Assembly: GCA_937863685.1 (NCBI GenBank)
Contig: CALMGM010000009.1
Location: forward strand, 114,403 to 178,402
Source of the DNA: an uncultured bacterium
Lineage (GTDB): Bacteria > Edwardsbacteria > AC1 > EtOH8
Direction of reading: 5' to 3'
Length of the DNA stretch: 64,000 bases
A program made the translations under genes and the position numbers. Under the pieces are notes generated by a model, which worked only from the letters and a program-made list of their open reading frames with translations, made no database searches and had not been told where the DNA came from. Positions 37,801 through 45,946 of this stretch are shown here, piece by piece (position 1 is the first letter of the stretch; the number at the start of each line of letters is the position of its first letter).

Positions 37801-40800
37801 TAATTGGCCTCCGAGTCCTTCAATTTCTCTTGGGCCAGCTTGTTCTCGGTGATATCGATCTCCAGCCCATCCCAGACCAGATGGTTATTGGACAGCCGGC
37901 GGGGAGAGGAAATGAAAAGAGACCATCTTATGGCTCCGGACGGCAGTCGCAAGCGCACTTCGGCGTTGAAGGAGGACATCTGGGCCAGTGCGGAAGCTTC
38001 GCGCTCGGCCAGCGACTTGCGGTCTTCCTCGATCACCTGGCCATAAATGGCCCGGGCATCTTTAAGTACTTCCGAAACCGTTACCCCGTGCAATTGTTCA
38101 ACACCGGCGCTGATGTAGGAGAAACTTCGCTGCCGGCCGTCCTCCCCCGAATCAATTTGATAGACCAGTCCATGGGGGATATTGTCGCTAAGCGTAACCA
38201 GTCTGGTCTCCGTCTCCCGCAGCCTCTCCTCGGCCAGCTTGTTCTCGGTGATGTCCCGGACCACAGTGATCGCCCGGACCACCTTGTCATTCTCGAAGAT
38301 GGGGATCTTTCTGGTTTCGGTCACCACTCGTTTGTGGTTGACGCTGTTCTCTTCTATGGTGACCAGCATTTTGCCGTTTTGAAATACATCCCGGTATTCC
38401 TTGACCACTTTATCCTTCGGCAGGTATGGATAGATATCAAAGATGTTCCGGCCCACCGCTTCGCTGTTCAGTCCCATCTTTTTGTTCCATTCCTTGAACA
38501 CCCGGTTGGTTATCATGATCGACAATTTGGCATCCACCACATGGATGCTGTCCGCCAAGGAGTCTATGGTGGACCGGTACTGGTACTCCGAAGTATGCAG
38601 GGCATCTTCGGCCCTCTTGCGCTCGCTGATATCGGTGATGAACCCCTCCAGGGCCTGAAGGGCTCCTTTTTCATCATAGACCCCCTGTCCCTGCTCCCAG
38701 ACCCATTTTTCCGTGCCGTCCCGGGCGATGATCCGGTAGATGAGCTGGTAAGATTTCCTCTTCTGCACGGCGCTCTGGATATCTTCCCATACCATCTCCC
38801 GGTCCTGGGGATGTGTTATCTGGGAAAAAGATATGGTCTTATTGGCGATGATATCGTCCGGGTGGTAGCCGGTCAGCTCCAGACATCCGTTGTTGGTTAT
38901 CTCCAGGGACCAGTCCTTGTCGTTCCGGCAGCGATAGACCATCCCCGGCAGGTTCCCCATAAGGGTCTCCAGTTTGCGCCGGCTTTCCTCAAGCATCTGA
39001 TGGGCCAGGTGGCTTTCGGTGGCATCGTCAGCCACCGCCAGCAGACCCCATTGGGTGGGATATACCGTTATCTTCAGATATCGGTTGTTGAATTTTCCCT
39101 CCACCTGTTGGAGCTGTCCGGTCTCCAGGCATTTCAGGTATGCCAGGTAAGACTTGGTGGCCTTGAAGCTGGGGAACACTTCCAGAAGCTTCTGGCCCAC
39201 CAGTTCCCGGGTCCGCTGGCCGATGATATCAAAATACCCTTTGTTGCAGTAAAGCACTTTCAGTTCTCGGTCCAGGGCCAGGATGGGGGAATGGATGCTG
39301 TCCAGCAGCACCCGGTGCTTCTCCTCGCTGTCCTTGAGGGCTGTCTCCATCCGTTTCCGCTCCCCCACGTCCCTGATGGTGCTGACGAAGAAGGCCGAAT
39401 CGCTGCCGGCCTCCCGCATCAGGCTGATGGTGGCTTCGGTCAGGGTCCTGCCACCCTTTTCCCCGACCAGGATGAAGGAGAGATCCCGGAAGGAGCCGTT
39501 CTTCAGGATGTGCTTTTTGATCTCCGAGAATCTTTCCCGGCTGATGTTCTCCACCATGGAGATGATGTTTATCTTGCCCGGCTCCAATGGGCCGGCTATC
39601 CCCAGCATCTTCAGGGCGGCCTGGTTGCAGTCCCGGATGTTGCCGTCCAGGTCGGATACGATCAAGGCGTCGGGAGAGGAATCGAAGATGCTTTTCACCA
39701 GGTCCCGCTCGTTCACCAGGCTCTCCTCGACCTGTTTTAGATCGGTGATGTCCACCAGGTACCCGATGCCCTCGGAGGGCTGGCCCTTGTTCCCGTAGAC
39801 GATCCTCATGCCGTCCCGGATCCACCGATAGCTGCCGTTCTTGTGGCGCAGCCGGTATTCGAATATATGATGTCCCTGGCGCAGCAGGATCCTCTCGTCG
39901 GACTTGAATCTTTTGATGTCCTCGGGATGGATCCGCTCGGTCCAGAAGTGATCCTCCTTCAGGAATTCTTCGGCCCCGTAACCCAGCACACTGCTGACAT
40001 TCTCGCTGACATAGGTCACCTGGAAATCCTTCTCGGGGATCACGCTGTATATCACCGCCGGGCTGGCCGTCAGAAGATGCTTAAGCCGGAGCTGGGTCTT
40101 TTGCAGTTCGTCGCTGTATTTCTTGCTTTCGGTGATGTCGACCACCACCCCCCGGAATCCGTCGAACTTCCCGTTCTTTATTATCGGGGTGGTATAGATG
40201 CTGACGGAGAAAACCCTGCCATCCTTGGCTAAAGCAGTATATTCCAGGTTTTCAGCCGAGCCTCCCTGGGCCCGCCGATTGAAGTTCTCCCGGGCCTTTT
40301 TCCGGTCCTCGGGAATGACCATTTGATATATATTCAGTCCCCGGTCAAGATCGGAAAGGGTGTAGGCAAATTTTTCCAAAGCCACCAGATTGCCATAGGT
40401 CAGATTCCCGGACCGGTCGGTCTCAAAGACCGCCTGGGGCAGTGCATCGGCCAATTCCCGGTATTTCAGCTCGCTCTCTTTTAGGGTGGCCTGGGATAGC
40501 TTAAGCGCCTGCTCGTTATTCTTCTTTGCGGTGACATTGCGGGAGCTTACCACCACCCCCTTCACAGCCGGGTTTCCCAGCAGGTTTATGCAGGTAGCGT
40601 CCAGCTCCTGCCAGGAGCCGTCCCGGTGCCGGAACCGAAATTCCAGTTTGACAATGACCCCGGGATTATGTATCTCGCGGTTTAATTTTGCTATCAATCC
40701 CGGGGCGTCTTCCGGATGGATGTAATCGAACACGTTCCGCCCCGCCAATTCCTCGGGCTGGTAGCCCAGCTCGCGGGAGGCCGAAAGGCTCTTGAACTTG

Positions 40801-41870
40801 ATGACCCCGTCGGCATCGAGAATGGTTATGATCTCGGAGGTGTTGTCGATGATCGCTTTGAAATAATCCTGGCTGTATTTGATGTCCTCCTCGGTCCTGA
40901 CCCGGCCCAGAGCCATGGCCGCCTGGTTGACAAAATTCTCTATCAGGTCCTGGCTCAAGCCTTCATCCCCACCCAGCTGGCAGATGGTTATGGCCCCCAG
41001 GATATTCTGCCCGCAGTAAATTCCCATCCCGTGGACCTGGGTGATCCCCAGACCCGAGACCAGGGACTTTAACAGGCTCGCCGGGAAATCGCCAAATGAG
41101 GCCTCGGCCAGCCCGCCCTTGAGGGTCTGGATCCGGCCCAACCGGAAATTCTTGATGATCCTGGGCGGGATATCCCGGAATTTCAGCAGACCGGCCTTTT
41201 TCCCCAACAGCTCATTGATCTTTTTCAGGATGGCCGATGAGCCCGCTATCTCCCTGACGGTCAGGCTGGAATCCATGCTGTCGAACGAGCTTACCACGGT
41301 GACGGCATTCCCGGCCAGTTTGCTGATACCCTGGCTTATCAGTTTGAAAATCTGCCCCTCGTCCGAGGTCTTGGCCAGCTGCATGGCGATCTCCGATATG
41401 GCACTCCTATCCCGCAGTCTCCGGGTCTCCTGCTCCAGGGCCATTTTGCTCTGGGTTATCTCACGGCTGACCTCCACCACCGAGACCACCCTGCCCTTTT
41501 CATCTTTGATGGGATGGCTGGTCACCTGCCAGATCCGGCCGTCATTGGAGGTCATCTCCTTTGACTGGACCTGTCCGGTCTTCCTGGCCAGCACTGTGGG
41601 GCAATCCCGGCAGTCGGAGGAGGTTCTTCCCCAGAGTTTATAACATTGTTTGCCTATGATATCCTTCGGGTCCCTGGCCAGCATGACAGACGCTGCCTTG
41701 TTCGTCCAGAGAATCCTGTTCTCCAGGTCAAGCTGTACGATGCTGTCGGAGATATTGTTCAGGACCACATCGGAGCAGGGGATTAAGGCGACAGCCGCTT
41801 TTATTTTCGGCTTGCCCTTGGAAGAGCGGACCGGTTTGGGTCTTTTCCCCTTGGGGTCTTTTTTGATCAT
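34815..41870 (-). CDS. Giant multi-PAS/GAF HD-GYP phosphodiesterase
   Basis: 2351 residues. Order: PAS, GAF, thirteen further PAS (about 14 in all), GAF, then HD-GYP (about 2160-2340). The HD-GYP motifs are complete: HSENVRHYAL, LLHDIGKLGI (about 2215), HHEYYDGSGYPRG (about 2275), DAFEAMTSDRPYR; it should hydrolyse c-di-GMP. The first PAS has a cysteine-rich segment CRDCPTVLA. Several PAS units are close internal duplicates, notably the pair beginning QYRSTIDSLADSIHVVD / QYRTTIDSLGDAIHVVD and the pair with EGIYRSTPxGKLL. No membrane segments. The ATG overlaps the purD stop by four bases. Confidence 0.93.
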   Translation of the reverse strand: MIKKDPKGKRPKPVRSSKGKPKIKAAVALIPCSDVVLNNISDSIVQLDLENRILWTNKAASVMLARDPKDIIGKQCYKLWGRTSSDCRDCPTVLARKTGQVQSKEMTSNDGRIWQVTSHPIKDEKGRVVSVVEVSREITQSKMALEQETRRLRDRSAISEIAMQLAKTSDEGQIFKLISQGISKLAGNAVTVVSSFDSMDSSLTVREIAGSSAILKKINELLGKKAGLLKFRDIPPRIIKNFRLGRIQTLKGGLAEASFGDFPASLLKSLVSGLGITQVHGMGIYCGQNILGAITICQLGGDEGLSQDLIENFVNQAAMALGRVRTEEDIKYSQDYFKAIIDNTSEIITILDADGVIKFKSLSASRELGYQPEELAGRNVFDYIHPEDAPGLIAKLNREIHNPGVIVKLEFRFRHRDGSWQELDATCINLLGNPAVKGVVVSSRNVTAKKNNEQALKLSQATLKESELKYRELADALPQAVFETDRSGNLTYGNLVALEKFAYTLSDLDRGLNIYQMVIPEDRKKARENFNRRAQGGSAENLEYTALAKDGRVFSVSIYTTPIIKNGKFDGFRGVVVDITESKKYSDELQKTQLRLKHLLTASPAVIYSVIPEKDFQVTYVSENVSSVLGYGAEEFLKEDHFWTERIHPEDIKRFKSDERILLRQGHHIFEYRLRHKNGSYRWIRDGMRIVYGNKGQPSEGIGYLVDITDLKQVEESLVNERDLVKSIFDSSPDALIVSDLDGNIRDCNQAALKMLGIAGPLEPGKINIISMVENISRERFSEIKKHILKNGSFRDLSFILVGEKGGRTLTEATISLMREAGSDSAFFVSTIRDVGERKRMETALKDSEEKHRVLLDSIHSPILALDRELKVLYCNKGYFDIIGQRTRELVGQKLLEVFPSFKATKSYLAYLKCLETGQLQQVEGKFNNRYLKITVYPTQWGLLAVADDATESHLAHQMLEESRRKLETLMGNLPGMVYRCRNDKDWSLEITNNGCLELTGYHPDDIIANKTISFSQITHPQDREMVWEDIQSAVQKRKSYQLIYRIIARDGTEKWVWEQGQGVYDEKGALQALEGFITDISERKRAEDALHTSEYQYRSTIDSLADSIHVVDAKLSIMITNRVFKEWNKKMGLNSEAVGRNIFDIYPYLPKDKVVKEYRDVFQNGKMLVTIEENSVNHKRVVTETRKIPIFENDKVVRAITVVRDITENKLAEERLRETETRLVTLSDNIPHGLVYQIDSGEDGRQRSFSYISAGVEQLHGVTVSEVLKDARAIYGQVIEEDRKSLAEREASALAQMSSFNAEVRLRLPSGAIRWSLFISSPRRLSNNHLVWDGLEIDITENKLAQEKLKDSEANYRALFDQASDGIMFMSLDGSKLIVNDSFARMHGYGSRAEMEHIRLEDLDTPDTAKLAPERLRRMIAGETLRFEVEHFHRDGHPFFLQVSCSVIRVGEQAYFLGFHQDISERKLAQEKLKDSEANYRQIFDGVAEGIYRSTPEGKVLLVNPALARMLGYSSAEELMQRDIAREGYADIKIRQRFLDQIEKDGSVSNLISEWRRKDGSVMISNENAHVVRDPSGNTLYYEGTVEDITEKNKIEDALRTSEYQYRTTIDSLGDAIHVVDRDLRVILANRLFMQWCQDFKLTPEVINKDIFEVCPFLTQQVREEYETVFRTQKVFVSQESNEVAGRYIVTETRKVPVIEDDRVIRVITLIRDITEQKKAESAGKQNEQRYKTLADSSPDLVFVIDRQARIKYANNRAASVVGLAGEQAIGRSITEFFPRHINQVQQEQLVEVFEKGRAAHYELPTPVGDRVMWLETWLVPLSDESGEVHEVMGVCRDLTERINMENALKESENKYRQIFEGISEGIYRSTPDGKLLFANPSLVRMLGYDSPEQIQGLDLNNRVYLDGSTRERFIKQIERDGEVQGFEAQMMSRDGSVLTVSENARLIRDEGGRPLYYEGTLEDVTVRKKAEQALKDEKGKLEHLFKVGLSVARAQDLQEKLDLTIKGIAECRLFRKAVIVLEDSNGYRSHIAQYGLSSEVVENIEKSPVTDDRRKSRIFLDKYRISNSYFIPHGETEVHKYFAARFVSQNYKSTGTWHREDALIIPLSIKGLKVGYLSVDEPYDGDIPGIETVHLLELFANQAAIAVENIRLYNDLERSYYDTLKAFVAAMDAKDPYTKGHSENVRHYALKIAKHIGLAEDRLKLIDYSSLLHDIGKLGIREDILAKPDVLSATEFQEVKLHPVIGSRLVLEIDALSRTGDIIYCHHEYYDGSGYPRGIKGDDIPLEARIIAVADAFEAMTSDRPYRKAFSFQVALQRLQDGAGTQFDDQIVTAFAELFPRESGIQGGD

Positions 41871-43135
41871 GGCAGGCCCTTTCGACCGATATCCTTGCGG
41901 AAATGCATATCGTTGAAATGTATTTTCGACAATGCGCTGTATCCTTTGTCCAGAGATTCTTTAAGGGTTTTGGCGGCAGCGGTCAGGCCCAGCACCCGTC
42001 CGCCGGAGGTCACGATCTTGCCGTTCTCCCTTTTGGTCCCGGCTTGAAATACGATAACCTCGGGATCATCCTGTGCCTCATCGATACCGCTCACTGTAAA
42101 CCCTTTTTGATAGCTGCCGGGGTATCCTCCCGAGGCGGCCACGATGCAGCAGGCGGAATCGCTGCTCCAGTTGATATCCAATTCGGGCAGTCGTCCGTCA
42201 ATACAGGCCTCGATTATCTCCAGCAGGTCCGTCTTCAGCAACCGCATATAGCTCTGGGTCTCGGGATCTCCGAACCGGGCGTTGAACTCCAGGACCTTGA
42301 AACCCTCTTGGGTATATATCAGTCCCGGATACAGACAGCCGGTGAAAGGGTTGCCGTCATCAGCCAGGGCTTTGATGATGGGATCGACGATGCTGGTTTG
42401 AATATTGCCGATCATCTCTGCGCTGACCCACGGCACCGGAGCATAGGTCCCCATCCCGCCGGTGTTCGGCCCCTGGTCGCCGTCATAAGCCGCCTTGTGG
42501 TCCTGGGCGGAGGGAAACAGCCTGGCGGTATGACCGTCGCAGAAGGCATGGATGGATACCTCCGGTCCCTGCAAAAATTCCTCGATGATCACTTTTCTGC
42601 CGGCCTGGCCGAAGCTGGCATCGACCATCATGGATCGCAGAGCCTGAACGGCCTGTTCTGGCGAATGACAGATCACCACCCCCTTGCCCAGCGCCAGACC
42701 ATCGGCCTTTATCACCAATGGAAATTTTTGGGTATCGAGATATTCGACGGCTCTTTGGTGATCTTCGAATTCGGCATACTGTGCGGTGGGAATGCCGGCC
42801 CCAGCCATCAGTCGTTTGGCATAGCTTTTGGATGATTCTATCCTGGCAGCCTTTTGGGTTGGTCCAAAGACCTTTAGCCCGGCCTGTTGGAAAACATCCA
42901 CTATGCCTGCGGCCAGGCAATCGTCCGGGCCGATCACGGTGATATCCAACTGCTGTTTTAAGGCAAAATCCCGTAACAATTCCAGCTTGTCGGCGGGTAT
43001 GTCCACGCATTCGGCTATTTCAGCCATGCCGGGGTTGCCCGGCGCGCAGTATATTTTTTTTATTTTGGGGCTTTGCGCCAGCTTCCAGGTTAAAGCATGC
43101 TCCCGGCCTCCGGATCCTATGACAAAAATTTTCAT
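41867..43135 (-). CDS. purD: Phosphoribosylamine-glycine ligase (GARS)
   Basis: 422 residues, ATP-grasp enzyme of purine synthesis. GSGGREHALTWKL at the N-terminus, KADGLALGKGVVIC, EEFLQGPEVS, NTGGMGTYAP and GVIY-like GCLYPGLIYT with EFNARFGDPE are diagnostic. The message begins directly at, or very near, the ATG (see promoter at 43144-43173), and there is no Shine-Dalgarno. First gene of the purD, HD-GYP, diguanylate cyclase operon. Confidence 0.97.
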   Translation of the reverse strand: MKIFVIGSGGREHALTWKLAQSPKIKKIYCAPGNPGMAEIAECVDIPADKLELLRDFALKQQLDITVIGPDDCLAAGIVDVFQQAGLKVFGPTQKAARIESSKSYAKRLMAGAGIPTAQYAEFEDHQRAVEYLDTQKFPLVIKADGLALGKGVVICHSPEQAVQALRSMMVDASFGQAGRKVIIEEFLQGPEVSIHAFCDGHTARLFPSAQDHKAAYDGDQGPNTGGMGTYAPVPWVSAEMIGNIQTSIVDPIIKALADDGNPFTGCLYPGLIYTQEGFKVLEFNARFGDPETQSYMRLLKTDLLEIIEACIDGRLPELDINWSSDSACCIVAASGGYPGSYQKGFTVSGIDEAQDDPEVIVFQAGTKRENGKIVTSGGRVLGLTAAAKTLKESLDKGYSALSKIHFNDMHFRKDIGRKGLP

Positions 43136-43143
43136 AACATTTT

Positions 43144-43173
43144 ATGATATCATGAATTAAATGACAATGTCAA
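43144..43173 (-). promoter_or_regulatory. Promoter of purD; possibly leaderless
   Basis: Minus strand TTGACA (43173-43168), 18-base spacer, TATCAT (43149-43144). The purD ATG starts at 43135, only 8 bases after the -10 element, and no GGAGG-type site precedes it, suggesting a leaderless or near-leaderless message. Confidence 0.6.
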
Positions 43174-43298
43174 ATAAAAAAGTCATCAAAAAGACGATGG
43201 GAACGGCGCACGCTTCCAAACTGTTATGTCTTATCGTTAAATAACGTTTTTTGTTGACTCATTAAAATAATTGACAACCTCAACCCCAAATATTTCAA

Positions 43299-43328
43299 TT
43301 GAGTTTCCCTGGCTTGTTATGCTACAAT
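43299..43328 (+). promoter_or_regulatory. Promoter of ispE; possibly leaderless
   Basis: TTGAGT (43299-43304), 18-base spacer, TACAAT (43323-43328) with an extended -10 TGC immediately upstream. The ispE ATG is at 43336, seven bases after the -10, and no Shine-Dalgarno is seen. An alternative promoter, TTGACA (43271-43276) with N17 and TTCAAT, would give a leader of about 30 bases but still no ribosome site. Confidence 0.6.
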
Positions 43329-43335
43329 CAGAACT

Positions 43336-44235
43336 ATGAGAAAACTGAAATTAAAAGCCTACGCCAAACTTAACCTGACCCTGAAGATCCTGGGCCAACG
43401 CCCCGACGGATATCATAATATCGAGTCGGTCTTCCACTGCATATCACTTCACGATGAGTTGATTTTGTCCCCTCGCCGGGATGGCAGGATAGTTCTCAAG
43501 TGTAGCGATCCAGAACTGCCGACGGACAGTTCCAACCTGGCCTACAAAGCAGCCGTGACACTTAAAGCACTGGCGCTAAAAAAATACCTTGGGGAAAAGA
43601 CATTCGGCGCGACGATCTCCCTGAAGAAGAATATTCCTATCGGGGCGGGCCTGGGCGGCGGGTCGTCGGATGCCGCCGCGGTACTGCTGGGCCTCAAGAA
43701 ACTCTGGGGACTGGACTGGCTAACCCCGGTCGATTTGAAGAAAACGTCCGAATCTTTGGGATCGGACGTCCCTTTCTTTTTAAAGGGAGGCACTGCCCAC
43801 GTCACCGGAAGGGGCGAAAAGGTCAGGGCCCGGAAATGCCCGGGGAAATACCATTTCATTTTAGTATATCCGGGGTTTCCGGTATCCACCGCCTGGGCTT
43901 ACAAAAATCATAAAAAAATAAAAAAGAAGTTGACAAAAGGGCTTAAATTTAGTAAAATGCTTTTGAAATCTTGTGGACCGGACCGGAGCGCTGTTGATAT
44001 ATCTAGGCATTTCATCAACGACCTGGAACCGGCGGTCGCTTCCCGTTATCCGCAGATTTCCAGAATAAAAGCCGATCTGCTGAAGGCCGGAGCTTTGGGC
44101 AGCATGATGTCTGGCAGCGGCTCTTCTGTTTTCGGCCTGTTTGCCGACGCGGGCTCGGCTCAAAAGGCCTGGAGCAAGACCTCTAAAACCTGGCCCGCCA
44201 CTTTCCTGGTACATAGCGTATCCTCGGGAAAATAA
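43336..44235 (+). CDS. ispE: 4-diphosphocytidyl-2-C-methyl-D-erythritol kinase
   Basis: 299-residue GHMP kinase of the MEP pathway. KAYAKLNLTLKILGQRPDGYH at the N-terminus (in pieces: AYAKLNLTLKILG, RPDGYH), the ATP-binding PIGAGLGGGSSDAAAVL (about 96-112) and GSGSSVFGLF near the C-terminus are diagnostic. Phosphorylates CDP-ME between the IspD and IspF steps. ATG at 43336 with no Shine-Dalgarno. Begins the spoVG/prs/rplY/pth/rpsF cluster. Confidence 0.96.
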   Translation: MRKLKLKAYAKLNLTLKILGQRPDGYHNIESVFHCISLHDELILSPRRDGRIVLKCSDPELPTDSSNLAYKAAVTLKALALKKYLGEKTFGATISLKKNIPIGAGLGGGSSDAAAVLLGLKKLWGLDWLTPVDLKKTSESLGSDVPFFLKGGTAHVTGRGEKVRARKCPGKYHFILVYPGFPVSTAWAYKNHKKIKKKLTKGLKFSKMLLKSCGPDRSAVDISRHFINDLEPAVASRYPQISRIKADLLKAGALGSMMSGSGSSVFGLFADAGSAQKAWSKTSKTWPATFLVHSVSSGK

Positions 44236-44305
44236 TTCGATAGATTTATACCGAACCAATCCAAACAACACAACTACTAACACCGGCTACGGAAGGTAAA
44301 CATCT

Positions 44306-44611
44306 ATGCAGATCACCGAGATCAGGGTATCGCTGCGCCAGGGCGGCAACGACAAGCTGTTGGCTTTTGCCAACGTGACTTTCGATAACGCTTTTGCAGT
44401 AAGGGGCATCAAGATCATCCAGGGGAACAATGGGCCATTCATCGCCATGCCCAGCCGCAAGATGGCCGACGGGACCTACAAAGATGTGGCCCACCCCATC
44501 AACGCCGAGACCCGGCAGATGCTGGAAAAGGCCATACTGGACGAATATCACAAGACCCTCAAGGAAGGCGGGGCCCCGGTTGCCCCCAGGGAGGATGCCC
44601 CGGTAGACTAA
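44306..44611 (+). CDS. spoVG: SpoVG family RNA/DNA-binding regulator
   Basis: 101 residues. MQITEIRVSLRQGG, FDNAFAVRGIKIIQG and FIAMPSRKMADGTYKDVAHPIN (in pieces: AMPSRK, KDVAHPIN) are the SpoVG signature. Named for a sporulation phenotype in Bacillus; in non-sporulating bacteria it is a small nucleic-acid-binding regulator. It lies directly after ispE, as in Firmicutes. A weak hairpin (44640-44654) follows the gene. Confidence 0.97.
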   Translation: MQITEIRVSLRQGGNDKLLAFANVTFDNAFAVRGIKIIQGNNGPFIAMPSRKMADGTYKDVAHPINAETRQMLEKAILDEYHKTLKEGGAPVAPREDAPVD

Positions 44612-44791
44612 ATCCGCTGATCTTTGGACCAAAATAATATTTCCGGACCGGAAACCGACGGTTGACAGTAGGTCGTCGCGTTCCTTGCTTTTCTGCAGGG
44701 AACATCTCCATGCGGCTTACTTATAGCTTGACAATTACAAGCAGCCTGTTGTCAACTTTTTTATTGCCCCTGAAGACACCGGGATGTTTAT

Positions 44792-44820
44792 TTTACAGCT
44801 TCACGGTTTTCAAATATTCT
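44792..44820 (+). promoter_or_regulatory. Candidate promoter for tRNA-Gln and prs
   Basis: TTTACA (44792-44797), 17-base spacer, TATTCT (44815-44820); predicted start about 44827, 29 bases upstream of the tRNA. The rest of 44612-44855 holds only a small CCGG hairpin at 44640-44654 and no recognisable gene. Confidence 0.45.
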
Positions 44821-44855
44821 ATTTCAAGCAGTCACATCGCCCTTGGTCACAATAT

Positions 44856-44930
44856 TCGGGGGTCGTCCAATTGGTAGGACACCAGCCTTTGGAGCTGAGA
44901 ACCGGGGTTCGAGTCCCTGCCCCCGAGCCA
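44856..44930 (+). tRNA. tRNA-Gln(TTG)
   Basis: 75 bases including encoded CCA. Acceptor TCGGGGG pairs with CCCCCGA, D-arm GTCC-aattggtag-GAC, anticodon stem CAGC/GCTG with loop CTTTGGA (anticodon TTG), T-arm CCGGGGTTCGAGTCCCTG. Lies 30 bases upstream of prs, possibly on the same transcript. Confidence 0.97.
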
Positions 44931-44960
44931 TAATAATGATATATTTGCGAGGATCCAACA

Positions 44961-45899
44961 GTGAACGGTGAATTGAAGGTATTCTCCGGAACCGCCAATC
45001 CCGAGCTGTCGATAGATATCGGCCGGGAGCTGGGCCAGGCCCTGGGCGAGTGCACCATCGGCAGGTTCTCCGACGGGGAGATCCGGGTCCAGATCAACGA
45101 GAACGTCAGGGGCACCGATGTGTTCATCATTCAGCCCACTTTCATGCCCTCCGACAACCTGATGGAGCTGCTGATCATGATGGATGCCGCCCGCCGGGCC
45201 TCGGCCAAAAGGATCACCGCTGTCATCCCCTATTTCGGCTATGCCCGCCAGGAGCGCAAAGACATGCCCCGGGTGCCCATCTCGGCCAAACTGGTGGCCA
45301 ACCTGATAACCGTGGCCGGCGCCCACCGGATCCTTACCATGGACATGCACACCGAAGCCATCCAGGGGTTCTTCGATATTCCGGTGGACCACCTCTACGC
45401 CTCGCCGGTGCTGATCAAATACTTCCAGCAGCTGGGGGTCCAGGATTTCGTGGTGGTGTCCCCCGATACCGGCGGCGTCAACCGGGCCAGGGCCTTTGCC
45501 AAGCGGCTGGGCGACCTCCCGCTGGCCTTCATCGACAAACGGCGGCCCGGCCCCAACAAGATAGAGGTGCTGAATATAATCGGAGAGGTGGCCGACAAAA
45601 ACTGCCTGATAGTCGATGATGTTATGGACACCGCCCGCACCATCTGCGAAGTGGCCGGAATTCTGAAGAAGAACGGCGCCCGATCCATATATGCCTGCGC
45701 CACCCACGGGGTGTTGTCCGGCACTGCCATAGCTTCGATCGTCGAATCGCCCCTCACCGAGGTGGTGCTTACCAATACCATCCCGCTGCCGCCGGAGAAA
45801 CAGATAACCCAGATCAAAGTGCTGCCCATATCCAAGCTTCTGGCCGATGCCATCAAACGGATCCACAGTGAAGAGTCCGTCAGCAGCCTTTTCACCTGA
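44961..45899 (+). CDS. prs: Ribose-phosphate pyrophosphokinase
   Basis: 312 residues. Makes PRPP for nucleotide, His and Trp synthesis. FSGTANPELSIDIGRELGQ, GRFSDGEIRVQI, RQERKDMPRVPISAKLVAN, the flexible-loop KRRPGPNK and the PRPP loop LIVDDVMDTARTI are all present. GTG start at 44961 preceded by GAGG with an 8-base gap. Follows tRNA-Gln; precedes the rplY homologue. Confidence 0.98.
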   Translation: MNGELKVFSGTANPELSIDIGRELGQALGECTIGRFSDGEIRVQINENVRGTDVFIIQPTFMPSDNLMELLIMMDAARRASAKRITAVIPYFGYARQERKDMPRVPISAKLVANLITVAGAHRILTMDMHTEAIQGFFDIPVDHLYASPVLIKYFQQLGVQDFVVVSPDTGGVNRARAFAKRLGDLPLAFIDKRRPGPNKIEVLNIIGEVADKNCLIVDDVMDTARTICEVAGILKKNGARSIYACATHGVLSGTAIASIVESPLTEVVLTNTIPLPPEKQITQIKVLPISKLLADAIKRIHSEESVSSLFT

Positions 45900-45946
45900 G
45901 ATTTAACAAACTGCCAAACCATTAATATAAGAAAGAAAAACCAACC

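Noticed and set aside
37830..39740. 636-residue open frame on the plus strand inside the PAS gene
   Set aside because: Antisense shadow of the PAS/HD-GYP gene; its sequence has no recognisable domain, while the minus strand encodes clear PAS repeats.
44640..44654. Small CCGG hairpin after spoVG as terminator
   Set aside because: Only seven base pairs and no U-tract.
44728..44754. TTGACA and TTGTCA elements upstream of tRNA-Gln
   Set aside because: No -10-like hexamer at 16-18 bases; the TTTACA/TATTCT pair is a better candidate.
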